Source: Amycolatopsis dendrobii | Lineage (GTDB): Bacteria > Actinomycetota > Actinomycetes > Mycobacteriales > Pseudonocardiaceae | Reading direction: 5' to 3' | NCBI RefSeq assembly: GCF_014145675.1 | Contig: NZ_JACGZW010000007.1 | Location: 310,001-374,000, forward strand | DNA length: 64,000 bases | Shown here: in pieces, positions 35,962 to 44,034 of the stretch | Numbering within the stretch: the first letter of the stretch is position 1 | Layout of the letters: every line of letters starts with the position of its first letter | Program-made: the position numbers and the translations under genes | The notes under the pieces: generated by a model | The model's database searches: none | Told to the model about the DNA's origin: nothing | The model's input: the letters and a program-made list of their open reading frames with translations, nothing else

Positions 35962-36237
35962 CTAGCTCTTGACCTGCCGCTTGCCCCACAGGCTGGCGGC
36001 GAGCGTCACGCCGATCGCGGCCAGCACGACCTGGGTGATGATCTCCAGCCAGTCGATGCCCTTGGTGTCGGCGTAGCCGATCCCGCGGGCGATCGCGGTG
36101 CCGACGAACGCGGCGACGATGCCGACGATGATCGTCAGCCAGATCGGGATCGCTTGCTTTCCAGGGGCGACCAGCTTGCCGAGCAGGCCGAGGATCAGGC
36201 CGATCACGACCGCGCTGATGATGCCGGAAACCGCCAT
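35962..36237 (-). CDS. GlsB/YeaQ/YmgE-type stress membrane protein
   Basis: The 91-residue protein has three hydrophobic helices with the small-residue pattern ISAVVIGLILGLLGKLVAPG, IPIWLTIIVGIVAAFVGT and VVLAAIGVTLAASLWG. The GLLGKLVAPG turn is the family hallmark. Members are stress-induced and often found with envelope proteins, but no activity is known. Its stop is 1 bp from that of the convergent GNAT gene. Confidence 0.88.
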   Translation of the reverse strand: MAVSGIISAVVIGLILGLLGKLVAPGKQAIPIWLTIIVGIVAAFVGTAIARGIGYADTKGIDWLEIITQVVLAAIGVTLAASLWGKRQVKS

Positions 36238-36343
36238 GGCGAAACTCCTTCTGCCGAGAGGATCGGGCCCGACCGGTTTAGCCCGGAACCCGAGGCGCCA
36301 AACCCGGCTTACCGCCCGTCCGCCCGCACCGCTACCGGAAGCA

Positions 36344-36385
36344 GGAAAAATGCCCCGGTCCGGGTGCGGAGCGGGGCATTTTTCC
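36344..36385 (-). terminator. Terminator downstream of fadE5
   Basis: GGAAAAATGCCCC (36344-36356) pairs with GGGGCATTTTTCC (36373-36385) over a 16-nt GC-rich loop. The A/T runs make it competent on both strands. It lies 12 bp after the fadE5 stop. Confidence 0.85.
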
Positions 36386-36396
36386 AGCGAGTGCGA

Positions 36397-38241
36397 TCAG
36401 AACGCGGCTTCGTCGATCTCCATGAGCGCGTTGTCCGCGGCCTCCACGATGGCGCGGCGCGAGGTCAGCTCCGGCAGCACGCTCTTCGCGAAGAACGACG
36501 CCACCGCCAGCTTGCCCTCGTAGAACGGCTTGTCCTTGGCCGACGCGCCGTTGTCGAGCTTGGCCAGCGCGACCTCGGCTCCCTGCAGCAGCTTCCAGCC
36601 GACCAGCAGGTCGCCCACCGACATCAGCAGCCGCACGGTGTGCTGGCCGACCTTGTTGATGTTCTGCGGGTCTTCCTGCGACGAGGTCAGGTAGCCGATC
36701 AGCGAGCCCAGCATGCCCTGGGTGTCCTCGAGCGCCTGCTTGAGCAGCGCGCGCTCGTTCTTGAGCCGGCCGTTGCCCGCCTCAGACTCGATGAACTTGG
36801 TGATCTCGCCCGCGACGAACGCGAGCGCCTGACCCTTGTCGCGGACGATCTTGCGGAAGAAGAAGTCCAGCGACTGGATCGCCGTGGTGCCCTCGTAGAG
36901 CGAGTCGATCTTCGCGTCGCGGATGTACTGCTCGATCGGGTAGTCCTGCAGGAAGCCGGAACCGCCGAGGGTCTGCAGCGACTGCACGAGCTGCTCGGTG
37001 GCACGCTCGGAGCCGACGCCCTTGACGATCGGCAGCAGCAGGTCGTTGACGCCGTGCGCCAGCTTCAGGGCGGCTTCATCGCCTTCGCCGGTCCACAGCT
37101 GGTCCTGGAAGGACGCGGTGTACAGGTAGATCGCGCGCAGGCCCTCGGCGTACGCCTTCTGCAGCATCAGCGAACGACGCACGTCGGGGTGGTGCGTGAT
37201 CGTGACGCGCGGCGCGGCCTTGTTCAGCATGTTCGGCAGGTCAGCGCCCTGCACGCGCTCCTTGGCGTACTCAAGCGCGTTCAGGTATCCGGTGGACAGC
37301 GTGGCGATCGCCTTGGTGCCGACCATCATCCGGGCGTACTCGATGACCTGGAACATCTGCGCGATGCCGTCGTGCACCTCGCCGAGCAGCCAACCCTTGG
37401 CCGGGGTGCCGTGCTGGCCGAAGGTCAGCTCGCACGTGGTGGACACCTTGATGCCCATCTTGTGCTCGATGTTGGTGACGTAGGCGCCGTTGCGCTCGCC
37501 GAGCTCGCCGGTCTTCGAGTCGAAGTGGAACTTCGGGACCAGGAACAGCGACAGGCCCTTGGTGCCCGGCTTGGTCTCGATGCCGGGACCCTCGGGACGG
37601 GCCAGCACCAGGTGCATGATGTTCTCGACCATGTCGTTCTCGGCCGAGGTGATGAACCGCTTCACGCCGTCGATGTGCCAGGAGCCGTCCTCCTGCTTGA
37701 CCGCCTTGGTGCGGCCCGCGCCGACGTCCGAACCGGCGTCCGGCTCGGTGAGGACCATGGTGGCTCCCCAGCCGCGGTCGATCATCAGCTGAGCCCAGTG
37801 CTTCTGCTCTTCGGTGCCGTTCTTGTCCACGATCATGGCGAAGTTCGGACCCGCCAGGTACATGAACAGCGGGGCGTTCGCGCCGAGGATCAGCTCGGCC
37901 GCGGCCCATTGCACCGTCGGAGGCAGGCCGAAGCCGCCAAGCTCGTTGGTGAGGCCGAGCCGCCACCATTCGCCGTCGACGAGCGCCTGGTAGCTCTTCT
38001 TGAACGAGTCGGGAATCGTCACGCTGAACGTCTTGGGGTCATACACCGGCGGGTTGCGGTCCGCGTCGGCGTAGGACTCGGCGAGCGGGCCGGTGGCGAG
38101 GTTGTTCAGCTCCGACAGCACGCCGCGGGCGGTCTCCTCGTCCGATTCGGCGAGTACGCCCTTCCCGAGCCGTTCCTGCACGCCGAGCACCTCGAAGAGG
38201 TTGAACTCCAGGTCTCGGACGTTGCTCTTGTAGTGGCCCAT
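36397..38241 (-). CDS. fadE5: Acyl-CoA dehydrogenase, FadE5 type
   Basis: The 614-residue protein is longer than typical acyl-CoA dehydrogenases because of a C-terminal extra domain. Its N terminus, HYKSNVRDLEFNLFEVLGV, matches mycobacterial FadE5 (Rv0244c). The FAD/substrate region has TEPDAGSDVGAG and HIDGVKRFITSAEND, and the catalytic base is at about Glu450 in SLYEGTTAIQSLDFFFRK. FadE5 oxidises acyl-CoAs of medium to long chain in beta-oxidation and passes electrons to ETF. The gene stands alone with two copies of the TTAC-N6-GTAA palindrome upstream and a terminator downstream. Confidence 0.94.
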   Translation of the reverse strand: MGHYKSNVRDLEFNLFEVLGVQERLGKGVLAESDEETARGVLSELNNLATGPLAESYADADRNPPVYDPKTFSVTIPDSFKKSYQALVDGEWWRLGLTNELGGFGLPPTVQWAAAELILGANAPLFMYLAGPNFAMIVDKNGTEEQKHWAQLMIDRGWGATMVLTEPDAGSDVGAGRTKAVKQEDGSWHIDGVKRFITSAENDMVENIMHLVLARPEGPGIETKPGTKGLSLFLVPKFHFDSKTGELGERNGAYVTNIEHKMGIKVSTTCELTFGQHGTPAKGWLLGEVHDGIAQMFQVIEYARMMVGTKAIATLSTGYLNALEYAKERVQGADLPNMLNKAAPRVTITHHPDVRRSLMLQKAYAEGLRAIYLYTASFQDQLWTGEGDEAALKLAHGVNDLLLPIVKGVGSERATEQLVQSLQTLGGSGFLQDYPIEQYIRDAKIDSLYEGTTAIQSLDFFFRKIVRDKGQALAFVAGEITKFIESEAGNGRLKNERALLKQALEDTQGMLGSLIGYLTSSQEDPQNINKVGQHTVRLLMSVGDLLVGWKLLQGAEVALAKLDNGASAKDKPFYEGKLAVASFFAKSVLPELTSRRAIVEAADNALMEIDEAAF

Positions 38242-38289
38242 GTCGTCACTCCGTGTCGTGTTCGGCTTTCCGGCCGGGCACTGGTTCCC

Positions 38290-38327
38290 TTACTCGCCGG
38301 TAACATCAGGATATTACCTACCAGTAA
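38290..38327 (-). promoter_or_regulatory. Two TTAC-N6-GTAA operators upstream of fadE5
   Basis: TTACTCGCCGGTAA (38290-38303) and TTACCTACCAGTAA (38314-38327) are separated by 10 bp. On the minus strand a TAATAT -10-like box (38316-38311) overlaps the upstream copy, so a bound repressor would cover the promoter. The pair lies 49-86 bp before the fadE5 start; the second copy shares eight central/end positions with the etfD site. Confidence 0.7.
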
Positions 38328-38399
38328 CCAGAGCAAGCGAATCCGCCCTTCCAGGGGTGGATATTCGCTCGGAATGACGGGTCGACCAGGGGGCCGGGC

Positions 38400-39188
38400 T
38401 CACCGGGTGCTGCGCGCCACGGCCTCCTGCACGGCCGCGGGGCCGGCGCTGTCGTCAAGCTGAGGGACCAGGATGCCGCTGCGGAACGCGATGGTCACCG
38501 CGTGTGTCCGGTCGCGGGCGGAAAGCTTGCGCAGAATGCTCTTCACGTGGGTCCGCACGGTTTCCACGGACAGGAAGAGCAGCTTCGCGATCCCCGAGTT
38601 CTCCAGCCCTTCGGCGACGAGCTGCAAAACCTGGTACTCGCGCCGGGAAAGCGGCATGGCGCCCTTGGGCTGCACGAGGTGACCGTCGACCGGAGCGGCT
38701 CTTGGCGACGGCTCGCGCTTGGGCCGCGCGGTGAGCGCGGACAGCGCCGGGTCGATGTAGCGCCGGTCGTGGTGCGCGCGCCGGACCGCCTCGGCGAGCC
38801 GCCGCGAATCGACCGCGCGCGGAACGATGGCGTGCGCGCCCGCCCCGATGGCGGCGGCGAGGTACTGCTGGGTGCGGTTCGTGTCGCGCACGAGGGTGAC
38901 CAGCACGAGTGCCGGATCGCCCGCGTTGAGCAGCTTCGCGAGGTGGCAGTTGGGGTCGAGCGCGGAGTCGAGGATCACGACGTCCGGACGGACCTGCTCG
39001 CACAACTGCATCGCCGCGTGGTGGCTCGCCGCCTGGCCGGACCAGTGCAGGCCCAGCGTGCGGTGCACCATCGCCGCGATGCCCTCGCGGAAAATCGGGA
39101 TCGGGTCGACGACCGCGACTCCCAGGCTTCGACCGCCGGCTGGCTGACCGGCCGACATGGGCGTTCGGTGGGGCTCGATGCCACGCAT
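38400..39188 (-). CDS. LuxR-family response regulator with atypical receiver
   Basis: The 262-residue protein has a receiver-like N-terminal domain and a C-terminal LuxR HTH (PLSRREYQVLQLVAEGLENSG). The receiver keeps an aspartate in VVILDSALDPN but has VVDP rather than the usual acidic pair at the N-terminal edge, so phosphorylation may be impaired. The ATG at 39188 follows GGACGGAGG; the frame extends to 39284 without a better start. No kinase gene is adjacent, so it is an orphan regulator. Confidence 0.82.
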   Translation of the reverse strand: MRGIEPHRTPMSAGQPAGGRSLGVAVVDPIPIFREGIAAMVHRTLGLHWSGQAASHHAAMQLCEQVRPDVVILDSALDPNCHLAKLLNAGDPALVLVTLVRDTNRTQQYLAAAIGAGAHAIVPRAVDSRRLAEAVRRAHHDRRYIDPALSALTARPKREPSPRAAPVDGHLVQPKGAMPLSRREYQVLQLVAEGLENSGIAKLLFLSVETVRTHVKSILRKLSARDRTHAVTIAFRSGILVPQLDDSAGPAAVQEAVARSTR

Positions 39189-39434
39189 CTCGGGCCTCCG
39201 TCCATCTCGGTCGCTCCCGGTGACCGGCACGCCCCCTCGGCGTGCCCGCCGGTCCCCCCTGCCGGAACCGGCCGGGAACGACACCTTGTCCCTGGTTCGA
39301 CTCCGCCGAGAGCGGCTTGTGACGCGGTTTCCCCCTCATGGCCGTAACGGGTGGTCGCAGCAAACTGTGAGTAGAAAAGTGGCCGTGAAATGCGGGCGGA
39401 CGGCGCAGCGAGGGGCCGCCCAGGCGGGTTAGCT

Positions 39435-40013
39435 CTACTGAGGGTTTAACTGCTCGGGTGAATCTCCGATGACCGCCCGTGCGCGCAGCCGACCGAACTC
39501 CTCGGCGAGCGTTTTCGGGGTCCAATGGGCGTTCAATCCGCTCGGATTGGGCAGCAGCCAGACCTTCGTTGTCCCAATTGTCCGATCCTGTGGCCCGACG
39601 GCGGCGCGGCGATCGCCGAACGCGACGCGGTAGGCGGTGATTCCCACCACTGCCAGCCAGCGCGGGCGGTACTTCTCGACTTTCTTGGTCAGGATCTGCC
39701 CGCCCTCGCGAAGTTCGTCGTCGGTGAGCTCGTCGGCGCGGGCGGTGGTCCTGGCCACGACGTTCGTGATGCCCAGGCCGAGGTCGAGGAGTTCGTCCTG
39801 TTCGCTCGGGTCCAGCAGGCGCGGGGTGAAGCCGCTGGCGTGCAGGGCGGGCCAGAAGCGGTTGCCGGGACGGGCGAAGTGCAGGCCGAGCGCGCCGGAG
39901 TAGAGGCCGGGGTTGATGCCGCAGAACAGCACGTTCAGATTGGGGGCCAGGACGTCCGGGATGGTGGTCCCGTGCGCGGCGGCTTGTTCGGCCTTGGTGG
40001 GTTTGGCGGGCAT
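39435..40013 (-). CDS. mug: G/U mismatch-specific uracil-DNA glycosylase (Mug)
   Basis: The 192-residue protein shows the Mug motifs: VLFCGINPGLYSGALGLHFARPGNRFWPAL, with the catalytic Asn in GINPG, and the C-terminal LLPNPSGLNAHW wedge loop. It removes uracil and ethenocytosine opposite guanine. Length and motif spacing are standard. Confidence 0.93.
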   Translation of the reverse strand: MPAKPTKAEQAAAHGTTIPDVLAPNLNVLFCGINPGLYSGALGLHFARPGNRFWPALHASGFTPRLLDPSEQDELLDLGLGITNVVARTTARADELTDDELREGGQILTKKVEKYRPRWLAVVGITAYRVAFGDRRAAVGPQDRTIGTTKVWLLPNPSGLNAHWTPKTLAEEFGRLRARAVIGDSPEQLNPQ

Positions 40014-40042
40014 GGGTCCAGTTTCCCGGCACGCTGGACGGT

Positions 40043-40681
40043 ATGAGCGTGACGCCTGACGGCTGCCCGGTCGACCTTTATCTGCAACTGCCCGCCGCCG
40101 GCGAGCCGGAGGTGATCCACGGTGCGATCCCGGCGGGTGCGGCGGTGCTTGAACTCGGCTGCGGATCGGGCCGCGTGACGCATCCGCTGCTCGCGCTCGG
40201 ACATCCGGTGGTCGCGGTCGACGAATCGGCGGAGATGCTCGCGCACGTCGCCGGCGCGGAGACCGTCTGCGCGCGGATCGACGAGCTTCGGCTGGACCGG
40301 CGGTTCCCGGTCGTCGTGCTCGGCAGCCATCTGGTCAACGGGCCGGATCGGCAGGCGCTGCTGGCGGCGGCGCGGCGGCATCTGACCGCGGACGGACAGC
40401 TGCTGGTCGAGTGGCATCCGCCCGCCTGGTTCGATCAGGTCGCCGACGGCTCCGGTGGCCGGCTGGGCGAGGTGCGCATCGCGCTGGAAGGCGTCCGGCG
40501 GGACGGCGACCGGCTCTGCGCCACCGTCGTCTACGCCCTCGGCGGCCAGACCTGGAAACAGTCCTTCACCTGCGAAAACTTTCCCCTCGGCCCCGCGCTC
40601 GACCAAGCCGGGCTGAGGTTCGAGCGCTGGGTCACCGCTGACCGGGACTGGTTCTCCGCACGACCTTCGAACGCGGGGTAG
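40043..40681 (+). CDS. Class I SAM-dependent methyltransferase
   Basis: The 212-residue protein has motif I VLELGCGSGRVTHPLLALG followed by VVAVDESAEML, which bind S-adenosylmethionine. The acceptor is unknown. It is divergent from mug with a 29-bp gap, so the two may share a promoter region. Confidence 0.85.
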   Translation: MSVTPDGCPVDLYLQLPAAGEPEVIHGAIPAGAAVLELGCGSGRVTHPLLALGHPVVAVDESAEMLAHVAGAETVCARIDELRLDRRFPVVVLGSHLVNGPDRQALLAAARRHLTADGQLLVEWHPPAWFDQVADGSGGRLGEVRIALEGVRRDGDRLCATVVYALGGQTWKQSFTCENFPLGPALDQAGLRFERWVTADRDWFSARPSNAG

Positions 40682-40747
40682 CCAACCCGGCGCCGGGCTC
40701 GGTAGCCTGTGTGATCTCTCGCACAACGGCGTCGATGAGGAGAGCAC

Positions 40748-40924
40748 ATGCAACTGTGGCTAGTGCTCGGCCTGGTAGCACTGATCATCGCCATAGCCTC
40801 GTTGATCGTGATCCTGGAAGACCGCCGCGCGGCGCGCCAAGCCGCGATCGCGAGACGAGCGCGGTTAGCGCGTCTCGGCGAGATCGATCCGCTCGCTCCG
40901 GGCAGGCTCCACGCGGAGGGTTGA
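40748..40924 (+). CDS. Small membrane protein containing a TTA codon
   Basis: A 58-residue frame preceded by GAGGAGAG at ideal spacing. The N-terminal half is one membrane helix (LWLVLGLVALIIAIASLIVIL), the C-terminal half a basic amphipathic tail (EDRRAARQAAIARRARL) ending in EIDPLAPGRLHAEG. The leucine at residue 40 is encoded by TTA, a codon rare in high-GC actinomycetes and read by the bldA tRNA. The last 60 bp overlap the end of the convergent vanZ gene. The frame is short enough to be easily missed. Confidence 0.65.
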   Translation: MQLWLVLGLVALIIAIASLIVILEDRRAARQAAIARRARLARLGEIDPLAPGRLHAEG

Positions 40925-41506
40925 AGAGATCGGCCGGAGAGCGAGCAGCAGCGCGCCGGCCAGCCAGCCGAGACCGGATCCGAACGTGTTGGTCATGAGG
41001 TCGTCGACGTCGAAAATCCGGTAGACGAACGGCGCGGTCCCGAAGTTCGCCGTGAGCTGGGTGATCTCGACGGCCAGTGAGGCCGCGAAGCCGATCGCCA
41101 GCGCGCCCACCAGACCACGCCGCCACAGCACCCTGGCGAAGAAGCCGAGCGGGACGAACAACAGCACGTTCATCGCGGCCTGCTGGAAGGTCTGGGTGGT
41201 GAACCAGTCCGCCGCCGACAGACCGTGTTTCACCAGTTCGGTGTGGATGTCCGCGATCCACTGGAACGGCTGCAGCTGCACCGTCTGCTCCAGCCGCCTG
41301 CTGTGCGGGCCGGGCAGCGGAAGGAAGACGACCGCCAGCGCCATGCACGCGTAGAACACGACCGCCGCCGTGGTCGCCAGGCCGCGCAGTTGCGGGCGGC
41401 CGTGGCGCGCGAACTGGAGCACGAGCTGCGGGACCAGAATCGTCGCCCATACGGCGAGGAACCCGATGAACCCGTACTGCAGGGCGGTGACCTGTGCGTT
41501 CGTCAT
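40865..41506 (-). CDS. VanZ-family membrane protein
   Basis: The 213-residue protein has five hydrophobic helices and the VanZ core: PFQWIADI, AAMNVLLFVPLGFFARVLW, ASLAVEITQL and FDVDDLMTNTFGSGLGWL. VanZ proteins confer low-level teicoplanin resistance in enterococci, though most actinomycete homologues have no proven role. It converges on the small TTA-containing gene. Confidence 0.88.
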   Translation of the reverse strand: MTNAQVTALQYGFIGFLAVWATILVPQLVLQFARHGRPQLRGLATTAAVVFYACMALAVVFLPLPGPHSRRLEQTVQLQPFQWIADIHTELVKHGLSAADWFTTQTFQQAAMNVLLFVPLGFFARVLWRRGLVGALAIGFAASLAVEITQLTANFGTAPFVYRIFDVDDLMTNTFGSGLGWLAGALLLALRPISSTLRVEPARSERIDLAETR

Positions 41507-41609
41507 ACCGAGAACGCTATTGATCTTGCCGGCGCGGCACTTCGGTCGAAGAGCCGGAGCCGTCGCGACCGGGATCGGCCAGATGGCCGAGTGCTCGCCG
41601 ACCGATCGG

Positions 41610-41735
41610 TCAGCCCTCGCGCGACGGCGGTTCGTCGTCGCGGTCGACCCGCTCCGAGCGCCAGGCCGCGAAGACGGTGCCGGCGATCAGCAACAGCACC
41701 ACGGCAAGCGTGAGCACGACGAGCTGCAATTCCAT
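41610..41735 (-). CDS. Small single-helix membrane protein (hypothetical)
   Basis: A 41-residue frame with one helix (LQLVVLTLAVVLLLIAGTVFAAW) and a charged tail (RSERVDRDDEPPSREG). The ATG at 41735 follows GGGGGACGAA. A longer start at 41801 is less likely. No homologue is recognised. Confidence 0.45.
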   Translation of the reverse strand: MELQLVVLTLAVVLLLIAGTVFAAWRSERVDRDDEPPSREG

Positions 41736-41905
41736 TTCGTCCCCCTCGGCACCCAACGCACAGATCGGCGCGGCGCGGGCGAACGTTACCGAAACTTTCA
41801 CCCGGCACCGGCCGTTCTGCCCTGGTCAGGACCGTCCGATTTGGGCAGACTGCTTCGCCGGGCGTCCGCATCAGGGGTCAAGCGGGCGCGAACACCGGAG
41901 GAAAC

Positions 41906-43594
41906 ATGAAGCTCTTCACCCGGCTCGCGGCCACCGCCGCGGCCGCACTGGCCGCCGTGGCCGTCACGAGCGCGCCCGCCGAGGCCGCACAAACCGCCGA
42001 CGTCCGGATCATCGCGTTCAACGACCTGCACGGGAACCTCGAACCGCCGTCCGGGTCGAGCGGCCGGATCACGCTCCCGGACGGGTCCAAGGTGGACGCG
42101 GGCGGCGCGGCCTATCTCTCGACGCACGTCAAGCAGCTCGAGGCGCAGGTGCGCAATTCGATGGTGCTGTCCTCGGGCGACAACATCGGCGCGTCGCCGG
42201 TGATCTCGGCGCTGTTCCACGACGAACCGACCATGGACTTCCTCAATGAGCTCGGCGTGAAGGCGTCCGTGGTGGGCAACCACGAGTTCGACGAGGGCTA
42301 CCAGGAGCTGCTGCGCATGCAGTTCGGCGGCTGCAACAAGACCGACGGCTGCCAGTTCCGCAAGAGCTACGACGGCGCGCGCTTCCCGCTGCTCGGGTCC
42401 AATGTGTACTTCGACAACGGGCTGCCCGCGCTGCTGCCGTTCAGCATCCAGTACTCCGGCGGCGTCCCGGTCGGCGTCATCGGCGCGACGCTCAAGGATC
42501 TGCCGTCGGTCGTGACGCCGGAAGCCATCAAGGGCCTCAAGTTCGGCGACGAGGTCGAGGCGATCAACCGCACCGCGAACATCCTCGACCGGCTCGGCGT
42601 GAAGGCCCAGGTCGTGCTGCTGCACCAGGGCGACGAGGCGCTGCCAGGGGCGGGCCCGAACGACTGCAAGGTCCAGCCGGACGGCGACGCCGCGACCATC
42701 GCGAAGAACGTGACGCCGAAGGTCGACGCGATCTTCACCGCGCACAGCCACCAGCAGTACAACTGCGTCGTCAACGACCCGGCGGGCCAGCCGCGTCCGG
42801 TGATCCAGGGCGCGTCGTTCGGCCGGCTGCTGTCGGTGGTGGACCTGAAGATCGACCGCCGCACGCGTGACGTGGTCCGGTCGCAGACCAAGGCGCACAA
42901 CGAGATCGTCACCCGCGACGTCACCCCGGACCCGGCCGTGACGAAGCTCGTCGACGAGGCCAAGACGAAGGCCGCGCCGATCGCGAACAAGCAGGTCGGC
43001 ACCATCACCGCGGACCTGCCCGCGGCAGGCGGACCGTCCGGCGAATCGCCGCTCGGCGACGTGATCGCCGACGCCCAGCTCGAAGCGACCAAGTCCAACA
43101 ACGCCGTGATCGCGATGACGAACCCGGGCGGCATCCGCGCCGACCTGACGTACAAGTCGTCGTCGGCGGGCGAAGGCGACGGCGTCGTCACCTACGGCGA
43201 AGCGTTCACCGTGCAGCCGTTCTCGAACATCATGCAGACGATCACGCTCACCGGCGCGAACCTGAAGAACGTGCTGGAACAGCAGTGGGGCCAGTCCGGC
43301 GGCACCAAGATCCTGCAGATCTCGAAGTCGCTGCACTACACGTATTCGGCGGCCGCTCCGGTCGGCTCGCGAGTCTCGAACATCACGGTCAACGGCACCG
43401 CGGTCGACCCGGCGGCCAAGTACCGGGTGTCGGTGAACAACTTCCTCGCCGCCGGCGGGGACGGGTTCACCGAGTTCACCAAGGGCACCGACCTCGCGGG
43501 CGGGCCGGTGGACCTGGACGCGTTCATCGCCTACCTCGGCGCGCATCCGGGCATCGCTCCGCCACCCGCGGACCGGATCACCGCGACTCCGTAG
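41906..43594 (+). CDS. Secreted bifunctional UDP-sugar hydrolase/5'-nucleotidase
   Basis: The 562-residue protein has a signal peptide (MKLFTRLAATAAAALAAVAV then SAPAEA). The N-terminal calcineurin-like domain has the dimetal motifs FNDLHGNLEP, SSGDNIGASP, VVGNHEFDEG and FTAHSHQQ. A 5'-nucleotidase C-terminal domain follows with NPGGIRADL and YGEAFTVQPF. It probably scavenges phosphate or nucleosides outside the cell. A palindrome of a second family follows the gene. Confidence 0.93.
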   Translation: MKLFTRLAATAAAALAAVAVTSAPAEAAQTADVRIIAFNDLHGNLEPPSGSSGRITLPDGSKVDAGGAAYLSTHVKQLEAQVRNSMVLSSGDNIGASPVISALFHDEPTMDFLNELGVKASVVGNHEFDEGYQELLRMQFGGCNKTDGCQFRKSYDGARFPLLGSNVYFDNGLPALLPFSIQYSGGVPVGVIGATLKDLPSVVTPEAIKGLKFGDEVEAINRTANILDRLGVKAQVVLLHQGDEALPGAGPNDCKVQPDGDAATIAKNVTPKVDAIFTAHSHQQYNCVVNDPAGQPRPVIQGASFGRLLSVVDLKIDRRTRDVVRSQTKAHNEIVTRDVTPDPAVTKLVDEAKTKAAPIANKQVGTITADLPAAGGPSGESPLGDVIADAQLEATKSNNAVIAMTNPGGIRADLTYKSSSAGEGDGVVTYGEAFTVQPFSNIMQTITLTGANLKNVLEQQWGQSGGTKILQISKSLHYTYSAAAPVGSRVSNITVNGTAVDPAAKYRVSVNNFLAAGGDGFTEFTKGTDLAGGPVDLDAFIAYLGAHPGIAPPPADRITATP

Positions 43595-43602
43595 TTCCGT
43601 CC

Positions 43603-43649
43603 GGGAAGGACTCCTTGAGGGAATCTGATTCCTTCGAGGAGTCCTTCCC
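43603..43649. repeat. 47-bp palindrome, family 2
   Basis: Arms of 23 bp, GGGAAGGACTCCTTGAGGG at the left and a matching right arm ending GGAGTCCTTCCC, pair with two mismatches around a 1-nt centre. It begins 8 bp after the 5'-nucleotidase stop. The sequence is unrelated to the 40-bp family. It is probably a terminator; no T run follows. Confidence 0.75.
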
Positions 43650-43692
43650 GGCTCTCGTTTCTCCAAGACGTCGGCGGGCAAGTGGGGGCACG

Positions 43693-44034
43693 ATGGTCGA
43701 CATGACGATGACCTGGGACGACGTGACCGCGTGGGCACGGGAGGAGCTGCCGGAAACCGAGGTGGCCACCTGGTACCGCACGCCCGCGCTGAAGGTGGCG
43801 GGCAAGGGTTACGCGCGGCTGCGCACCGAGGCCGAAGGCGGGCTGGTGCTGTTCGTCGGGCTCGACGAGAAGGCCGCGCTGCTCGCGTCGGGCGATCCGG
43901 CATTCTTCACCACGCCGCACTACGACGGGCACGGCTCGATCCTCGTGCACCTCGACCACGTCGATCCGCAGCAGCTGCGGGAGCTGCTCACCGAGTCCTG
44001 GCGGTCGAAGGCCCCGGCCCGGCTCAGCAAATGA
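43693..44034 (+). CDS. MmcQ/YjbR family protein
   Basis: The 113-residue protein shows a YjbR-like fold: MTWDDVTAWAREELPETEVATWYRTPALKVAGKGYARL, FVGLDEKAALL and a C-terminal helix LRELLTESWRSKAPARL. These proteins have a double-stranded-DNA-binding-like fold and no firm function. The ATG at 43693 follows GGGGGCACG; one at 43702 is an alternative. The end overlaps the convergent VanW gene by 11 bp. Confidence 0.82.
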   Translation: MVDMTMTWDDVTAWAREELPETEVATWYRTPALKVAGKGYARLRTEAEGGLVLFVGLDEKAALLASGDPAFFTTPHYDGHGSILVHLDHVDPQQLRELLTESWRSKAPARLSK

